This document shows, piece after piece, positions 35,222 to 47,670 of a DNA stretch of 64,000 nt. The notes under the pieces are model-generated. The model ran no database searches. It saw only the letters and a list, made by a program, of their open reading frames with translations, and was not told the origin of the DNA. The stretch's first letter is position 1. Every line of letters begins with the position of its first letter. Position numbers and translations under genes: made by a program. Origin of the DNA: Clytia hemisphaerica (taxonomy: Eukaryota > Cnidaria > Hydrozoa > Leptothecata > Clytiidae); NCBI GenBank assembly GCA_902728285.1, contig CACVBU010000967.1:186001-250000 (forward strand). Reading direction: 5' to 3'.

Positions 35222-36571
35222 AATGGGAGAGGGGGGTCTAAAAAATTTTTTGGCATTTTTTCTCCAAGAAGAGAAGAAAATGTTTGTTTTCGTGAAAATG
35301 AACGCGAAAACAATAAGGTAACACCCCTAGCAGAATTATTTGTTGACATTTTAATATAAAATTTTAGAACGTCATTACTAAAGAAAATCTTCTAAAATTA
35401 TTAATCCAGTCAAAAAATACAGCTTAAAACCTTTGGTATGATTGACTTGAAAAAGGGTTGTCTTTTATGTTTCTGGTTTTGAAAAACACCAAAGTTTTGG
35501 CTATATCTAGATATATAAACCGCCAAATCCGCAAAATTTAAAAATTAATACACTTTAGGTATTCAATCGAAAGATCTTTTGATCTTTTGCGGATTTGGCG
35601 GTTTTTGGTAAAATCCGTCAAATTAAATTTTCAACATTGACCGTCCGCCAAATTATTATATTCTCACCAAATGAAACAAAGTATTTAGAAAAGAAATGCT
35701 ATCTAAAATCAGCATATTTAAGTAAAAACTGTTAAAGTACCAAGAATTTTTTTATTTACAAGTCCCCAAAATTTTCCCACCCGCCGAATTAAATCCCCGC
35801 CATAGGTTTTAAATTCCGCCGTCCGCCGGTAATTTTACGGTGGATTTCAATTCATAGCATTAAATCTCATTAAACGAAAGTTAAACGAAAGGTCAAACTC
35901 TTTCTCGAATCCTCAATCTCCAGGGTACCCATATTACAAATGTTCACTTTTTTGAGGACCTCTTGAAATCTTTTAGTATTTTTCATCAGCGCAATTTGGT
36001 TCAACAGGTGGGTCGGGTATGAAGTCGTATCGATCGATCGTATTAAGGCTGTATTATGAATGTTTTGTTCATGACACTGTAGGGAAAGATATGAATTAAC
36101 AATTATAATCTGTATAAATGATGGTAATTTTCACGGTGAAGAATGAGCTTTACTGGTTTAATCGTCAGTAAACAAAAATTCTTATTTCTGGAAAAAGTTT
36201 TGGCCTTCAAACTTTCGCGAGGTCAAAATTTCGTGACTTTTGCAACATAACAAAATTGTTCAAACACACACCTGTTGGACGTTTTTATTGACTCTTGTTG
36301 ACTTGAGAAAAACAGACTTAGAAACAGATTCTTGCTTGAGCATGTTTATTTGTTCAAAGTATCATATGATATCCACAAAGAAATCTGCAACGAAAAAAAA
36401 TCATATGAAAGTTAAATATCAAATACAGTTTATAAAGCTTCCTCACTGCTTACTTACTTAACCTTTCATTGAGAGAGCAATAACTTTGAAACTCACGACT
36501 CGTGTTTGAAAAAGGAATTCAATACAAAATGGTGAGGATATTTCTTGCATTTTTAGGATATTTCATCAAGG
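35222..36571. repeat. Spacer with a CCGCCAAATCCGC inverted repeat
   Basis: ACCGCCAAATCCGCAAAA (35519-35536) pairs with TTTTGCGGATTTGGCGGT about 70 bp on. CCGCCAAATT and CGCCGAATT words continue to about 35850, as in the elements at 27.9 and 52.6 kb. The rest, to 36571, shows nothing supportable. Confidence 0.5.
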
Positions 36572-36790
36572 ACCTTTAGGGAACTAATTTTTGCGGGAAC
36601 TTATTACTAATTACTATTTTTCGCGGGAACTTATTTTCGCGTTTTTAGGTGTCTACCGCGAAAACTATTTCTGCGAAATGTAATTTTTTCTATAAATTCT
36701 CAAAAACTTCTAGGAAAATGAAATAATTTCGACAAAAAGTGGGTGTCAACCGCGAAAATTTCATTCCGCGAAATTTAGTTCCCTTAAGGT
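36572..36790. mobile_element. MITE with ACCTTWAGGGAACTAA ends
   Basis: Left ACCTTTAGGGAACTAATTTT, right inverse ACCTTAAGGGAACTAAATTT. The interior is rich in CGCGAAAA and GCGGGAAC words. It abuts the next element base to base. Confidence 0.75.
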
Positions 36791-36999
36791 ACACGCTTTT
36801 TATAAGAATATACTTCATAAGAATATAAATGATGAGATTGGCCGAAGAATCAAGAATATGCTAAGAACAACACAATCTTTTTATCTTTAAATTTGGAAAT
36901 GGAACCTAGGAAAGCCATTTTTAACAGTAAGTCGCAATACTTCCACAAAATGCCGTTTTATGCTTAAGGTGTGGACCATTCTTATAAAAAAGCGCGTGT
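36790..36999. mobile_element. MITE with ACACGC-T-ATAAGAAT ends
   Basis: Left TACACGCTTTTTATAAGAAT, right ATTCTTATAAAAAAGCGCGTG. A short relative of 9249-9978. Confidence 0.7.
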
Positions 37000-37056
37000 G
37001 AATAGTTAAAAAGTGTTCCTAAAGTCAAGAGGTCAATAGACAATAGCAAAACTGAG

Positions 37057-37202
37057 ATGAGCTGGAGTTTTTACAAGATACTTCACTGATTGGTCATTAA
37101 AGTGATAGAGATGACGCGTTCTTTGGAAAAAATAACAAATTTGTTTTATTACTGGTTAACGACCAATCAAATCGAATAAGAGCTTGTAAAAACTCCAGCT
37201 TG
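37057..37202. mobile_element. MITE with AGCTGGAGTTTTTACAAG ends
   Basis: Left AGCTGGAGTTTTTACAAG, right CTTGTAAAAACTCCAGCT (18 bp perfect). Inner GATTGGTC/GACCAATC also pairs. 146 bp, non-coding. Confidence 0.8.
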
Positions 37203-37295
37203 TCCCGCAAAAACTGAGTGATTGTTCTAAGGACTGACTAGGACTGACTAGGGTTCAACAGAACCGAAAAGGACATTTGAGTCACCGTGTTTGTT

Positions 37296-37650
37296 CATAA
37301 ATTACGTCACCAGAGACGCTTACCTCGTTTTCAAAATATTAGTATGGTAATTGATTCCCGGAAGAGTTCATAAGAAATTGACTCTATTCATAAAAGTACA
37401 CTTAAAAGCTCAAGGGATTTAATCACCATGGTAATAGTTTCAAAAATATGTACTCTCGGGTACCTAATAAAGGGGTATGGGTTGGAATAAAAATGTCCTG
37501 CATGGAAAAATTTTGAAAAGGAGGCTAATACAGCAGAGTTAGGGCAAAAAGAGGGAACTTTTTAAAAAGACTTTCCCAAAAACTAAATAGCAGGGGGGCG
37601 CTTAATAAATACCAGAAAGTAGTTGTTGCACTCAAAATAATGAAAAGGTC
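37296..37650. mobile_element. MITE M2 copy split by a CTCTCGGG MITE (copy D, 37453-37619)
   Basis: The M2 arms start at TTCATAAATTACGTCACC and resume after the insert with GTTGTTGCACTCAAAATAAT. The insert has TIR CTCTCGGGTACCTAATA, a diverged right end, and TA on both sides (37451-37452 and 37620-37621). This shows directly that the CTCTCGGG family inserts at TA. Confidence 0.75.
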
Positions 37651-38016
37651 CTATTATTTCCAACTTTCCTGTAAAGATATATAGCGAATCCACTTTTGAA
37701 GGACTTGGAGTGTGAAGCTAATCTGCACTGACTTCTTAACGTGCTACTATGCTGGTGACCTTTTTCAACCCTTGATAGGTCGATAGATTCTATCTTGACC
37801 TGTTGTTATTGTTGTGTATGATATCTTTTTAAATTTTTAATTGTGACATCTCTTACACTCTTTTTTTAAAAAGAAAATTTTTACAAGAACAATGATTACT
37901 TACTTTACTTTTGGTTACTTTTGGTTGTCTTCGAGCTTCATGCTCTGGCAAGAAACTTTCTGCTTCACACCACAATGCTGCATCCATCAAACCTGAATAA
38001 GGAAGGATGTCAGCAG

Positions 38017-41000
38017 CTAAACAGTTTTCATGTCAAGAATGGAGTTAGAGTCGGCTCTCCTGCACCCTGTGTAACCATGAATCTGTGGCTCGTCTGGGAT
38101 CGAACTGAGGTGTCTGTCTAGAGAGTTTTTGAACTTTTCGACTGTAACATTCTTCATATCTCTAATACTCTTGGGCATTGAATTGAATAATTTAGCACCT
38201 TGCACAACAAGCGTGCTATCATGTAGTTTTGAACTATGGGTGCGAACACACATCCTTCCCAATCTTGGGAGTTCCTTGAATTGAAATTTATTGTTGATGT
38301 TTGGAACCAGAACCAGATTTTCAGCTATTTTCCATGTATACAGGATCCGATATCTCTCCCTTCTTCTTTGAAGTGAGTAAAGTTTTAGCTTTTTCAGAAA
38401 ATCCCAATAGTTTTTTGGAGTGCCAGTTATTCTTTTGAGAAATGATTTTTGGATTTCTTCTAATCTTTGGGTAGAACTGACAGCACTTGGACTCCATAGG
38501 ACTGAGCAATATTCAATGACTGGAATAACCATGATGTTTGTAAAGAGTAATCATTAGTTGGGGTAATCGCGAAGAGAAAGTCCGCAGAATCCAGGAAATC
38601 AAGTTTTTTGCTTTCTCAATGACTGAATTTATTTGATGTGTAAAGACAGCATCATCTGACATTAGTACTCCCAGGTCCTTCACAAATTTCTTCCTTTCGA
38701 TATTTTCTCCTGAAGGGGATTTGTAGTGAGTTTGGTTTTTTATTTCTTCATCTGGACCATAGCGTAGAAGTTCAAACTTTGTGTCATTTAGTTTCATGTT
38801 GTTTTTCTTCAGTCCAGTCATAGACTTTTCTAGTTCTTTTTGAAGAATTTCAACATCCTTTGTGTTTTTGATTGATTTGGTGGCACGTGTATCATCAGCA
38901 AATGATTTCAATATACAGTACAGTACTTTTTCATCAATGTCACCAATCAATATTAGAAATAAGAGGTCCCAATACACTGCCTTGAGGGACTCCTGAAATT
39001 ACTTTCTGGGCTTTGGACTTGACACCATTTACTATTACTGTTTGATATCTTTCAGTAAGGAATGATTCAATCCATCTGTGGATTGGTCCGGATATACCCA
39101 ATTGCTTTAATTTCCCAAGTACAACTGCATGATCGACTTTGTCGAAAGCCTTTGAGAAATCAAGGTAAACAACATCTGCATTCAAACCCTCATCTAATAC
39201 AGTATGTCAAGAATGAGGTCGTGTTGCTCGAGAAGCTGACTAAGGCAGGATCTCCCACTTCTGAAACCATGTTGGTTTGGATTGAAAAAGTCATTGTTGT
39301 TCATGTGATTTACAATATGATTTCTCAATATTTTCTCGAAAATTTTTATCACATGCGAGGTGAGTGCAACAGGTCTGTAGTTGGCAGCCAGAGATCTGCT
39401 TCCTCCTTTGTGAATTGGTGTTATGGTGCATTTTTTCAGTTCAGTTGGGACAAGACCTATTTCTAGGCTTTTCTTCCAGAGTAAACACAGTGGAACGGAT
39501 AACTCATCTTTGCATTTTTTGAGAAACATAGCTGGAAATCCATCAGGTCCTGCAGAAGATGATGGAGACAGCTCATTTATTGCTTTAACGATGGAGTCTT
39601 CTGTTATGTTAATTTCATCAATCTTGACGTTTGTTTTGTCTTGGTTAGGTTGTGGTTGTGGTTGCTTTGGTTTACTGAACACTTTAGCATATTGGTCGGC
39701 TAAGAGATCAGCCATTTTCTTTGCTTCTTTGTGTAAGTTCTTCATTGCAATTCAATAGGGGTCCGATATTAGACGACCGAATTTTCGATTTCTTTTTTTG
39801 CATAGGTAAAGAAAAATATTTGAATTCTTTTTAATTGAGTCAATCACTTTGCTTTCCACGTGACGCTTTGACTCATTAAAAGATTTTTGAAGTTTTTTCT
39901 CAATTTGTAAAAGTTCATCTTTTATCTTGTCTTTCTTGGATTTGGAGTGGGTGTGTAAAAGTTTTTTTTTGTAATTTTTCTTCTTCTTTTTTTTGTAAGA
40001 GAGTGACGGTATCTCTCAGCTTTTGATTTCGTTTTTGATGTGGTCCTTGGCCTTCACGGGAACTCTGCTTTCGCATATTCTGTAGCATATGTTGTTGAAG
40101 GTTTCCAAAATAACATCTGGGTCTTCAGTATCGAACTCACTTGGCCAGTTGACATATTTGAGATCATCTTTTAATAGTTTCCCAATCAATGTCATCAGCA
40201 AAATAATTCAGTGTGTTGAATTTTGTGCGTGGCTCTTGTTGATCGTCGTCCAGAAAAGGAGTTTTTTGAACTTTCAGAGTTGTTGATACTAGTACAATTT
40301 CGTGATGTGATGTGCTTTGCAATACAGGTACTGTTGTGTAGCTGTGTATTATTTGTTCGTTTGTTAGTGAAAACAAGGTTCTAATGTATTTTCCGTCCTT
40401 GTGTGTTGGCAAATCGATATATTGTGACATGAAGAATTCGTTGCAAAACTGATTCAAAGAGTTTAGAATAAGACGGTCGTTGATAGAACATCCTGATTTT
40501 TGGAAGGCCCTCAGGCCAAGTTGCTTTTGGAAGGTTGAAATCACCTCCAAAAATGATATTTGGTACGGTTTCTAACTTGAAAGTGCATTTTTTACAACCA
40601 TTGATAGGAATGATAAAATCATTTGCGGTTTGAAGGATTACCATTTGCTTTGTCGTCAGGTTGTCGGTAGACTACCAGGATAGCCAGATTTTCGATGCTT
40701 GAGTATAGGCAAAGAAGTTGTACACTGGGCGAGGAGTGAGAATAGATTTTTTTCGCATGAAGCTGCAATATCATCCCTGACATAAAAACAAACTCCACCA
40801 GTAAATCTGCCTCTAGATTTCTTCTTTCTTGTTGAATCACATCGGAAGGGAGTGAAACCTTCTACTTTAAGTTCTGCGTCTTTATGGTTATATAACCAAG
40901 TTTCTGACAATCCAACAAAAAGTTGGTTTTCATTACAAACATTATCTTTAATAAAGGGAACTTTGCTGGGTACTGTTTGTGGACAAAGCCCTTGTATGTT

Positions 41001-42400
41001 AAAAAATGCAAAGCTATTCACTACTGGAATGTTTGCATTGGGTTGAATGGTAGTTGAGGGAGGGATTTGGAATGGTGGTCTGAGCGGTAGTCCTTGTGGG
41101 GGTATCAGATGAGTCTGTTGTGGAGGTATTTGGTGAGTCTGTTGTGGAGGTATTTGGTGAGTCTGTTGTTGAGGTAATTGATGAGTCTGTTGTAGGTTTT
41201 GTACTTGAAATTGAATGTCTTGGATTTTCTGTCCCAGTGTTTCCAGAATTTCTTCCTTCCGTCAACAGACGAATCATATCTAAAAAATGACCAGGCTCTT
41301 GTTTTTGTTATGTTTGATTGTTTGTTATTGTGCGCTACACTACTTTTTCCACAGTTGGAGGTTGTCTTTTTGTTTTCCTTTTACATGAGCAAAACGACAG
41401 GATTCTGAAAAGTATTCTCCTTTTCCGAAGGGAATCTAAACACATTTTTGGATGAAAGTCCTTGCATTTAGTTCCAAGGTTACATCCTCTTGGTTGCCTT
41501 GTTCCATGTTGTGTGAACTTGCGACACATTTTAGGGTGAGTGTAGTTGCATTCCTTTCCTTTTAGGCCATGCTTGCATGTTCCACTTTTGTAAAATTTGC
41601 AGATTTGGGATTTCTTTTCATTATCTTTGATTTCGCCTCTTCTTGTTTTGTTGGTTTCGTCGTCTTCACTTTGTTTACCAGAGAAATTATAATCAGATGA
41701 CTGGTCAATGTCGACAACATCAACATCAGTTGTTGAATCGGTTGTGACTGTAAGGGTTGTATCCTGAGCTTCAGTATTTATTGGATGATGGTTGTTCTGA
41801 GTTTGGGATGTACTTTTTGTACGTTTTTTACGCTTACTATTCCCTTCTTCATCACTTGGAATGGTAGTAACTTTACAGGGATCGCAAATGTAAAACATTC
41901 CTGGTAGATTTAGAGGGTTGACCAAGGTTTTTGAAGACATCCGCATCTACAGGTTGGTTGAAATCATTTGTAGCAATTGATGCAAGATTTAACCAACAAG
42001 GTTTGTGGACCCCTTGGCCACAAATGGCACATTCGAGAATCGGACAGTCATGAAGGCTGATACGATACCTTCTTTTGCAAACTGAACAATTGTCTGGAAG
42101 AAGGTTTTGGATTTTACAGGTTATCAGGTGTGATAACGCCTTCTTTGTTTTATCCTCGAAATGCTGTATTTTTAAAAATTCTGCAGTCTCTTTCAGCAAT
42201 TCAACCTTCTCTTTGTATATGTCCTTTTCAATCTGTGCTACACTTTTGCCAAATTGATACTTTCGCACACAAGATTTCACTGCTTTAGATGAAGTATTCA
42301 GACATAATTCAGCAATTAAGTCTTCTATTTCTGACTGATTTTCTTCAACTTGAGATAGCTTTTCTGTTTCGCTAACACTTTCAGGGGTGTTCTCCGTCAT
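38017..42400 (-). mobile_element. Degenerate CR1/jockey-type LINE retrotransposon
   Basis: ORF1 begins at 42400 and is split by a frameshift near 41900. Its parts carry a PHD-like Cys finger (CSVC ... CAICGQGVHKPC ... CDPC) and two CCCH fingers (C-x7-C-x8-C-x3-H and C-x13-C-x5-C-x3-H). ORF2 is spread over several frames. The endonuclease (about 41020-40100) has LSETWL and GGDFNLP. The reverse transcriptase (39745-38500) has ITPIHKGGSR, QHGFRSGRSC, LDFSKAFDKVDH, GVPQGSVLGPL and the catalytic FADDT. A C-terminal basic tail (RRRERYRILYTWK) ends at 38017. At least six frame breaks make it non-mobile. Clade is inferred from RT motifs; a phylogeny was not run. Confidence 0.85.
41096..41200 (-). repeat. 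24-bp minisatellite between LINE ORF1 and ORF2
   Basis: About four units related to GGTGAGTCTGTTGTGGAGG plus TATTT (plus strand), period 24 bp. On the minus strand they would encode Thr/Ser/Asp repeats. Confidence 0.8.
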
Positions 42401-43378
42401 GGTGCGAGTGCAGGAGAACCAAAACAGTAAAGTAAATGATGCCTAGAATTACTGCATTTCAAATAATAATAAGAGACAAAGTAGCAAAATCCGGGTTAAA
42501 AAAGCTCAAAATATCTCAAATTGACATAAAAGAAGAGCAGGATAACGACAATTCGAGGCTTAAAGTGCAAAATATATAAGAACTGTCGAGCCTCAAAAAA
42601 GCCTACAATAATGACCTCTCTAACTTTTTGCCTAAAGTCGTTGTTATAAGAATGGGGGGGGGACACTGACCTTAACGGCTGACGGGTACGTGCCACTGGA
42701 GTGTGAAAAATGGACCCTGCCAGATATGAATATTTGGTAAATTGTCAGAAAGGAAAGTTGAATTTTTTTCCCATTTTCACCATGAAAGGCCACGAAAAGT
42801 GGCTAAAAAGACTTTCCACCCTGAAAAACGTCAAAAATTACCAAAAGCTGTACCTGTCAGATACAAATCTCAAGAATTAGTAAATTTAGGACCTTATCAG
42901 ATATTTTAAGAGCCTAAAAAAGGGACCCTGACAGTGGCACGTCCCAGTACCCAACTTTGTCTAAGTGCACCACCCAGGCATTCGGACAAAACGATATGCT
43001 TGGAGCTCATAATTTGAAGGTTTTAAGAATTTTTGGAAGTTGTGGCTGTTTGGTTTCTTATAGAAGCGAAAATTGAGTTTTTGTTACGTTGAGCACGATG
43101 TAATTACAATCTGGAAGCAATAACTTTCTTCAATTATCGAAAATGACACATTAATTAACAATACTAAATTTATTGCTCTTTTCAACCAATCAGACTGTAG
43201 AGAATAAATAGTTTCCTAATGAGGCCATACCTACTTTTTGAAGATATGAGTGAATTTGTTTTTAACAACACAAGGAAGAAAGCTAGGCGTTGATTAAGAC
43301 CTTCATTAGACTTTGCTTCGAAAGATCTTTTCAAAATCGTCTACTTTTTGTTCATTCATTTTCTTCTTCAACAAAACT
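42401..43378. repeat. 5' flank of the LINE, a repeat, and tubulin upstream region
   Basis: GGGTACGTGCCACTGG (about 42686) and CCAGTACCC preceded by AGTGGCACGTCC (about 42935-42956) form an imperfect inverted repeat. Both enclose similar text (CCTGCCAGATATGAA, CCTGTCAGATACAAA, CCTTATCAGATATTT), perhaps three diverged ~130-bp units. No gene is seen before the tubulin start. Confidence 0.45.
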
Positions 43379-46300
43379 ATGGTAAGTAATCATCATCTAC
43401 ACTTGAACACCCCCTTCTCACAGACCTGGTAGGTGTTCACAGCCGATGGGGATAAAATAACGGACTGAAAATCGGTGGGGATTGATATTCCCATGGAATA
43501 TGGGAATTGGGTGGGGATTTGAATTCCATTGTTTTCAAGTGAGAAAATTCAATGAAGATAGAAGAAATAGCACAACATTTTGCGGTGAGGATTTGTTGTT
43601 TGATTATTTCCAACAGGGAAAAAACAAGAGTACGATTTTACACTGGAACAATTTTTTGGCCAATCTTTTCAGTTGGAGGGATTACCACAAGTTCTGTGAG
43701 AAGGGGTATACTTGACTCCCTCTTACCAAGTTCGATCTTCAAAATAAAGAACTAAGAAACTTTCAAAATTATAGAAACGTTAGATAATCTGGAAAGGCTT
43801 ATGATGACGTCATCACAAAACTTTCAACCTCCATAACTTTTAATAGGAAGATTTTCAAGGCATGTTTTATACCTCAATTTTCATCAGCATTTCATGCTCT
43901 TTCCGCTGAAACTATCAGATTTTGAATATTTTCAAAAAAATAAAATTTTGCCCAGCTACCTGATGACGTCATCTGGCAGGTGGCCAGGTAGGAAAATTTG
44001 GTGTTACTGTTTAAAATTAAGTTTCATACCCTCTAAGGACCATCTGTGCCAAATTATCACCATCTGAAGTATTTTTGTGCTAACAGACCTCACTAATTTG
44101 AAATTTTTTTTAGTAATAGAAAAATTATTCGATTTACAGAGACTTTAAGGCTGTCCAAAGTTTACCGTTTTTCAACTCTAAGGGGATGGCTTTTGAGGGC
44201 TATTTAAAAACTTAAGAATTAGGTGTGTTTTAGGTACATATCATTTTTCGTTCTTTTTTATCCTCGCTGAATTACAATACTTTTCGCCTAAAAAGAACGG
44301 AGAATAACAATCTTGTCAAAGGAGTAAAAAGTCCTTTTTGCTTTTCATTATAAGATTCACTAAAAAAGATCCTAGATGACCCCTTCCTAGGTAAATCTTT
44401 AAAATTACATGAAATGGATCTCGATGTAAGTCAGGTTAATAATAGGCAAGGATTAAGACCTCCTTTCCAACTGGGTTCTGTAATTTTATACAAAGAATAG
44501 CAAACAAAGTAAAATTAGAATTAGAGTACCATGATTTTTTACACTCAGTTTCTTAGCGAGGTCCTGCTGGTAACCATAGAGTGATTAAAAAATCTTTTTT
44601 TCATATGCGTCACTACCGATTAAATATAGTCGAAATTAAAAAAAATTTATTTTGCTGTCCTTACTGCGATTTTTTTGCTCTTGCTTTGCAGAAGAAACAA
44701 CGTTGAAAATAAGATCTTGGAGGTTGAAAAGATGGTAAACTTATTTCTTTAAAATTGTTTGATCCAACTTCCAAAAGAAAACCCAGAAAGAACGGGTACG
44801 GGGAATATATATAATCTCCAATATGGCAATTTACGAGATATACTGTAGACCTTAAAATTCTGACGAAGTATTACTTTGACAAGACTTATCGTGAGGCATT
44901 GAGAGATTTTAGAAGTATATTTAAAAGAAAAAAAAAAGACTTTAGCTAGACATTACATTACGTGTCAATATGGCAAACGCAAATTAATTTGCGGATATTT
45001 TAGTGAATAGCATTTCATAATTACAAAAACAATTTCGTTTCTCTCTCAATCGGATGCAATTCAGTTGTAAAGAGTAATTTACGTCTGTACAACCCATTTC
45101 TTTCAAAGACATTTGAATTGTGTAAGACGAAAAACAAAACCCAGAATAAACGCAATAGCTTGTAGAACCAATGCAAAAAGACCTAGAGGTCATCAAAAAT
45201 GGGGATCATTCCTTTCCCTCAGTATCTTAATCAACGTGGTTTTGCGACTGGAGCTATTCATCCCTTATGCTAAAATCATTATAAAGTGATTGAAGCCCGA
45301 TTGAAGGGGCTACAGAGGAATCTTCAATCTTTCTCAACTCAAGCTAGCAAAAGTTCAGCATTAAGATTTTAAATTTTGTGTGAAAATGCTACATAAAGTT
45401 TTAAAGTTAATGAATAGTTCAATTGGATTTAATCGTTTGATTCCGTTCCCAATTTTTAGAGAGAGTGTATTTCAATCCACGTTGGACAAGCTGGTTGTCA
45501 AATCGGTAACTCATGCTGGGAATTGTATTGTTTGGAACATGGAATCTCCCCCGATGGAACAGCTACCAATGAAATCACTGGAGATGAATCGTTCAGTACT
45601 TTCTTTAGCGAAACGGGTGCTGGAAGACATGTTCCAAGAGCTGTTTTCGTTGATTTGGAACCATCGGTTATTGGTAAGATTCTTTGCAGCAAACATCAAA
45701 ACCTCGTCTATCTAAATTAGCCTATCTCAAATGATTCACTCATCTGTTACATGCTTTTTTATTCGAATTCAATTGATTTGAGGAAATTCATGAACTTTCT
45801 TCTATTGCTGTTGATTTTGTAAAACTCAATTCGTAAAAGAGTGTTCAAACATTAAAAGTTGAGTACTATGGTGACGTAGAAAAATATCATGTACTGAAAA
45901 CACGAATCCTATAAAATGTCAAGGTGAACTTTGAGCTGACATAGTTTGGTGTCTGAAATTGACTGGAATTGACTTTTAGAGATACATCCTTTCAATTCAA
46001 CTAACACTTTATTCAAAGTTGTTTGATACTTTAGATGCGGATCAGAATGCAACATGCAAAATAGTTCTTCTGTTCAAACACAAGCAGAAAGACTTTTTAT
46101 TGAAGGACCTCAGATTTTCAGAAATCTAGAGGAAGAACATAGGTGGTTTTAGACCCTGTAGAACTTATCAGATATTTGTAATTGTAATTCATTGTTTTTT
46201 TAACGAGCGTTACGCTCCTTCGCATGTTCCCGACGTACTCGCTCTTGAATATTGTATCATTGTTTGATTATATATTGTAGTTGAACACCATTTAAGAGTG

Positions 46301-47637
46301 CTCGATAACTGTGTAGAGCCATTCATAAATTTATTTCAAGATTTCACTGTTAAAAAAGTACATTACTTCGAGTTTCATGCTTACGGCAAATCATCAGACG
46401 TACAAATAAAAACACTTTCCTATATTTATTTACAGATGAAATTCGATGCAGTACCTACAAATCCCTCTTCCATCCTGACCAAATGATCGCTGGTAAAGAA
46501 GACGCCGCTAACAATTACGCCAGAGGTCATTACACCGTCGGTAAAGAGTACATCGACCGAACTTTGGATCATATCCGTAAATTGGCGGATCAGTGCACTG
46601 GTCTCCAAGGATTCTTGTTGTTCCATTCCTTTGGTGGAGGTACCGGATCTGGTTTCTCGTCTCTCCTCTTGGAAAGATTATCCATTGATTTTGGTAAAAA
46701 AGCCAAATTGGAATTTGCTGTTTATCCAGCACCACAAGTCTCCACAGCTGTTGTTGAACCATACAACTCTGTCTTGACCACACATACCACTTTGGAGCAC
46801 TCCGATTGCACTTTCATGGTGGATAATGAAGCTATCTATGATATCTGTCGCAAGAATCTGGACGTCGAGCGTCCATCATATCACAATCTGAACCGAATGA
46901 TCAGTCAAGTTGTTTCCTCAGTCACTGCATCTCTTAGATTTGACGGCTCCTTGAATGTCGATTTGAATGAATTCCAAACCAACTTGGTTCCATACCCTAG
47001 AATCCATTTCCCGATGGCCACTTATGCTCCTTTAGTTTCTGCTGAGAAAGCATACCACGAAAATCATTCAGTTCAAGAAATCACAAATGCTTGTTTTGAG
47101 CCTCAAAATCAACTAGTCAAATGTGATCCAAGACACGGCAAATACATGTCTTGTTGTCTTCTCTACCGTGGAGATGTGGTCCCAAAAGATGTCAATGCTT
47201 CCATCTCTGCCTTGAAAACTAAACGCACTATTCAATTCGTCGATTGGTGTCCAACCGGATTCAAAATCGGAATCAATTACCAGCCACCAACTATTGTTCC
47301 TGGAGCAGACATGGCTAAAGTTTCCAGAGCTGTTTGCATGTTGTCTAACACAACTGCCATTGCTGAAGCATGGGCTCGTCTTGATCATAAATTCGATTTA
47401 ATGTACGCAAAACGTGCTTTTGTGCACTGGTATGTCGGAGAAGGTAAGTTGCAGTATTTTCAAAAATAACTGATGAGGTTTATCAGTAGGCGAAGGAATC
47501 TTACTAAAACCTACCAACCTAATAGTGATTTCAGCAAACCCAAGGTCCTCTTTGTATATGGATAGCTAGCTGTCTACTCAAAATTACGACCGTAGCAGAA
47601 TGCTATACCTTTATACTAAGGTCACGTGGTCTTACTT

Positions 47638-47670
<33 letters not shown>

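Noticed and set aside
41014..41290. Ser/Thr-rich frames on both strands
   Set aside because: They translate the 24-bp minisatellite in the LINE.
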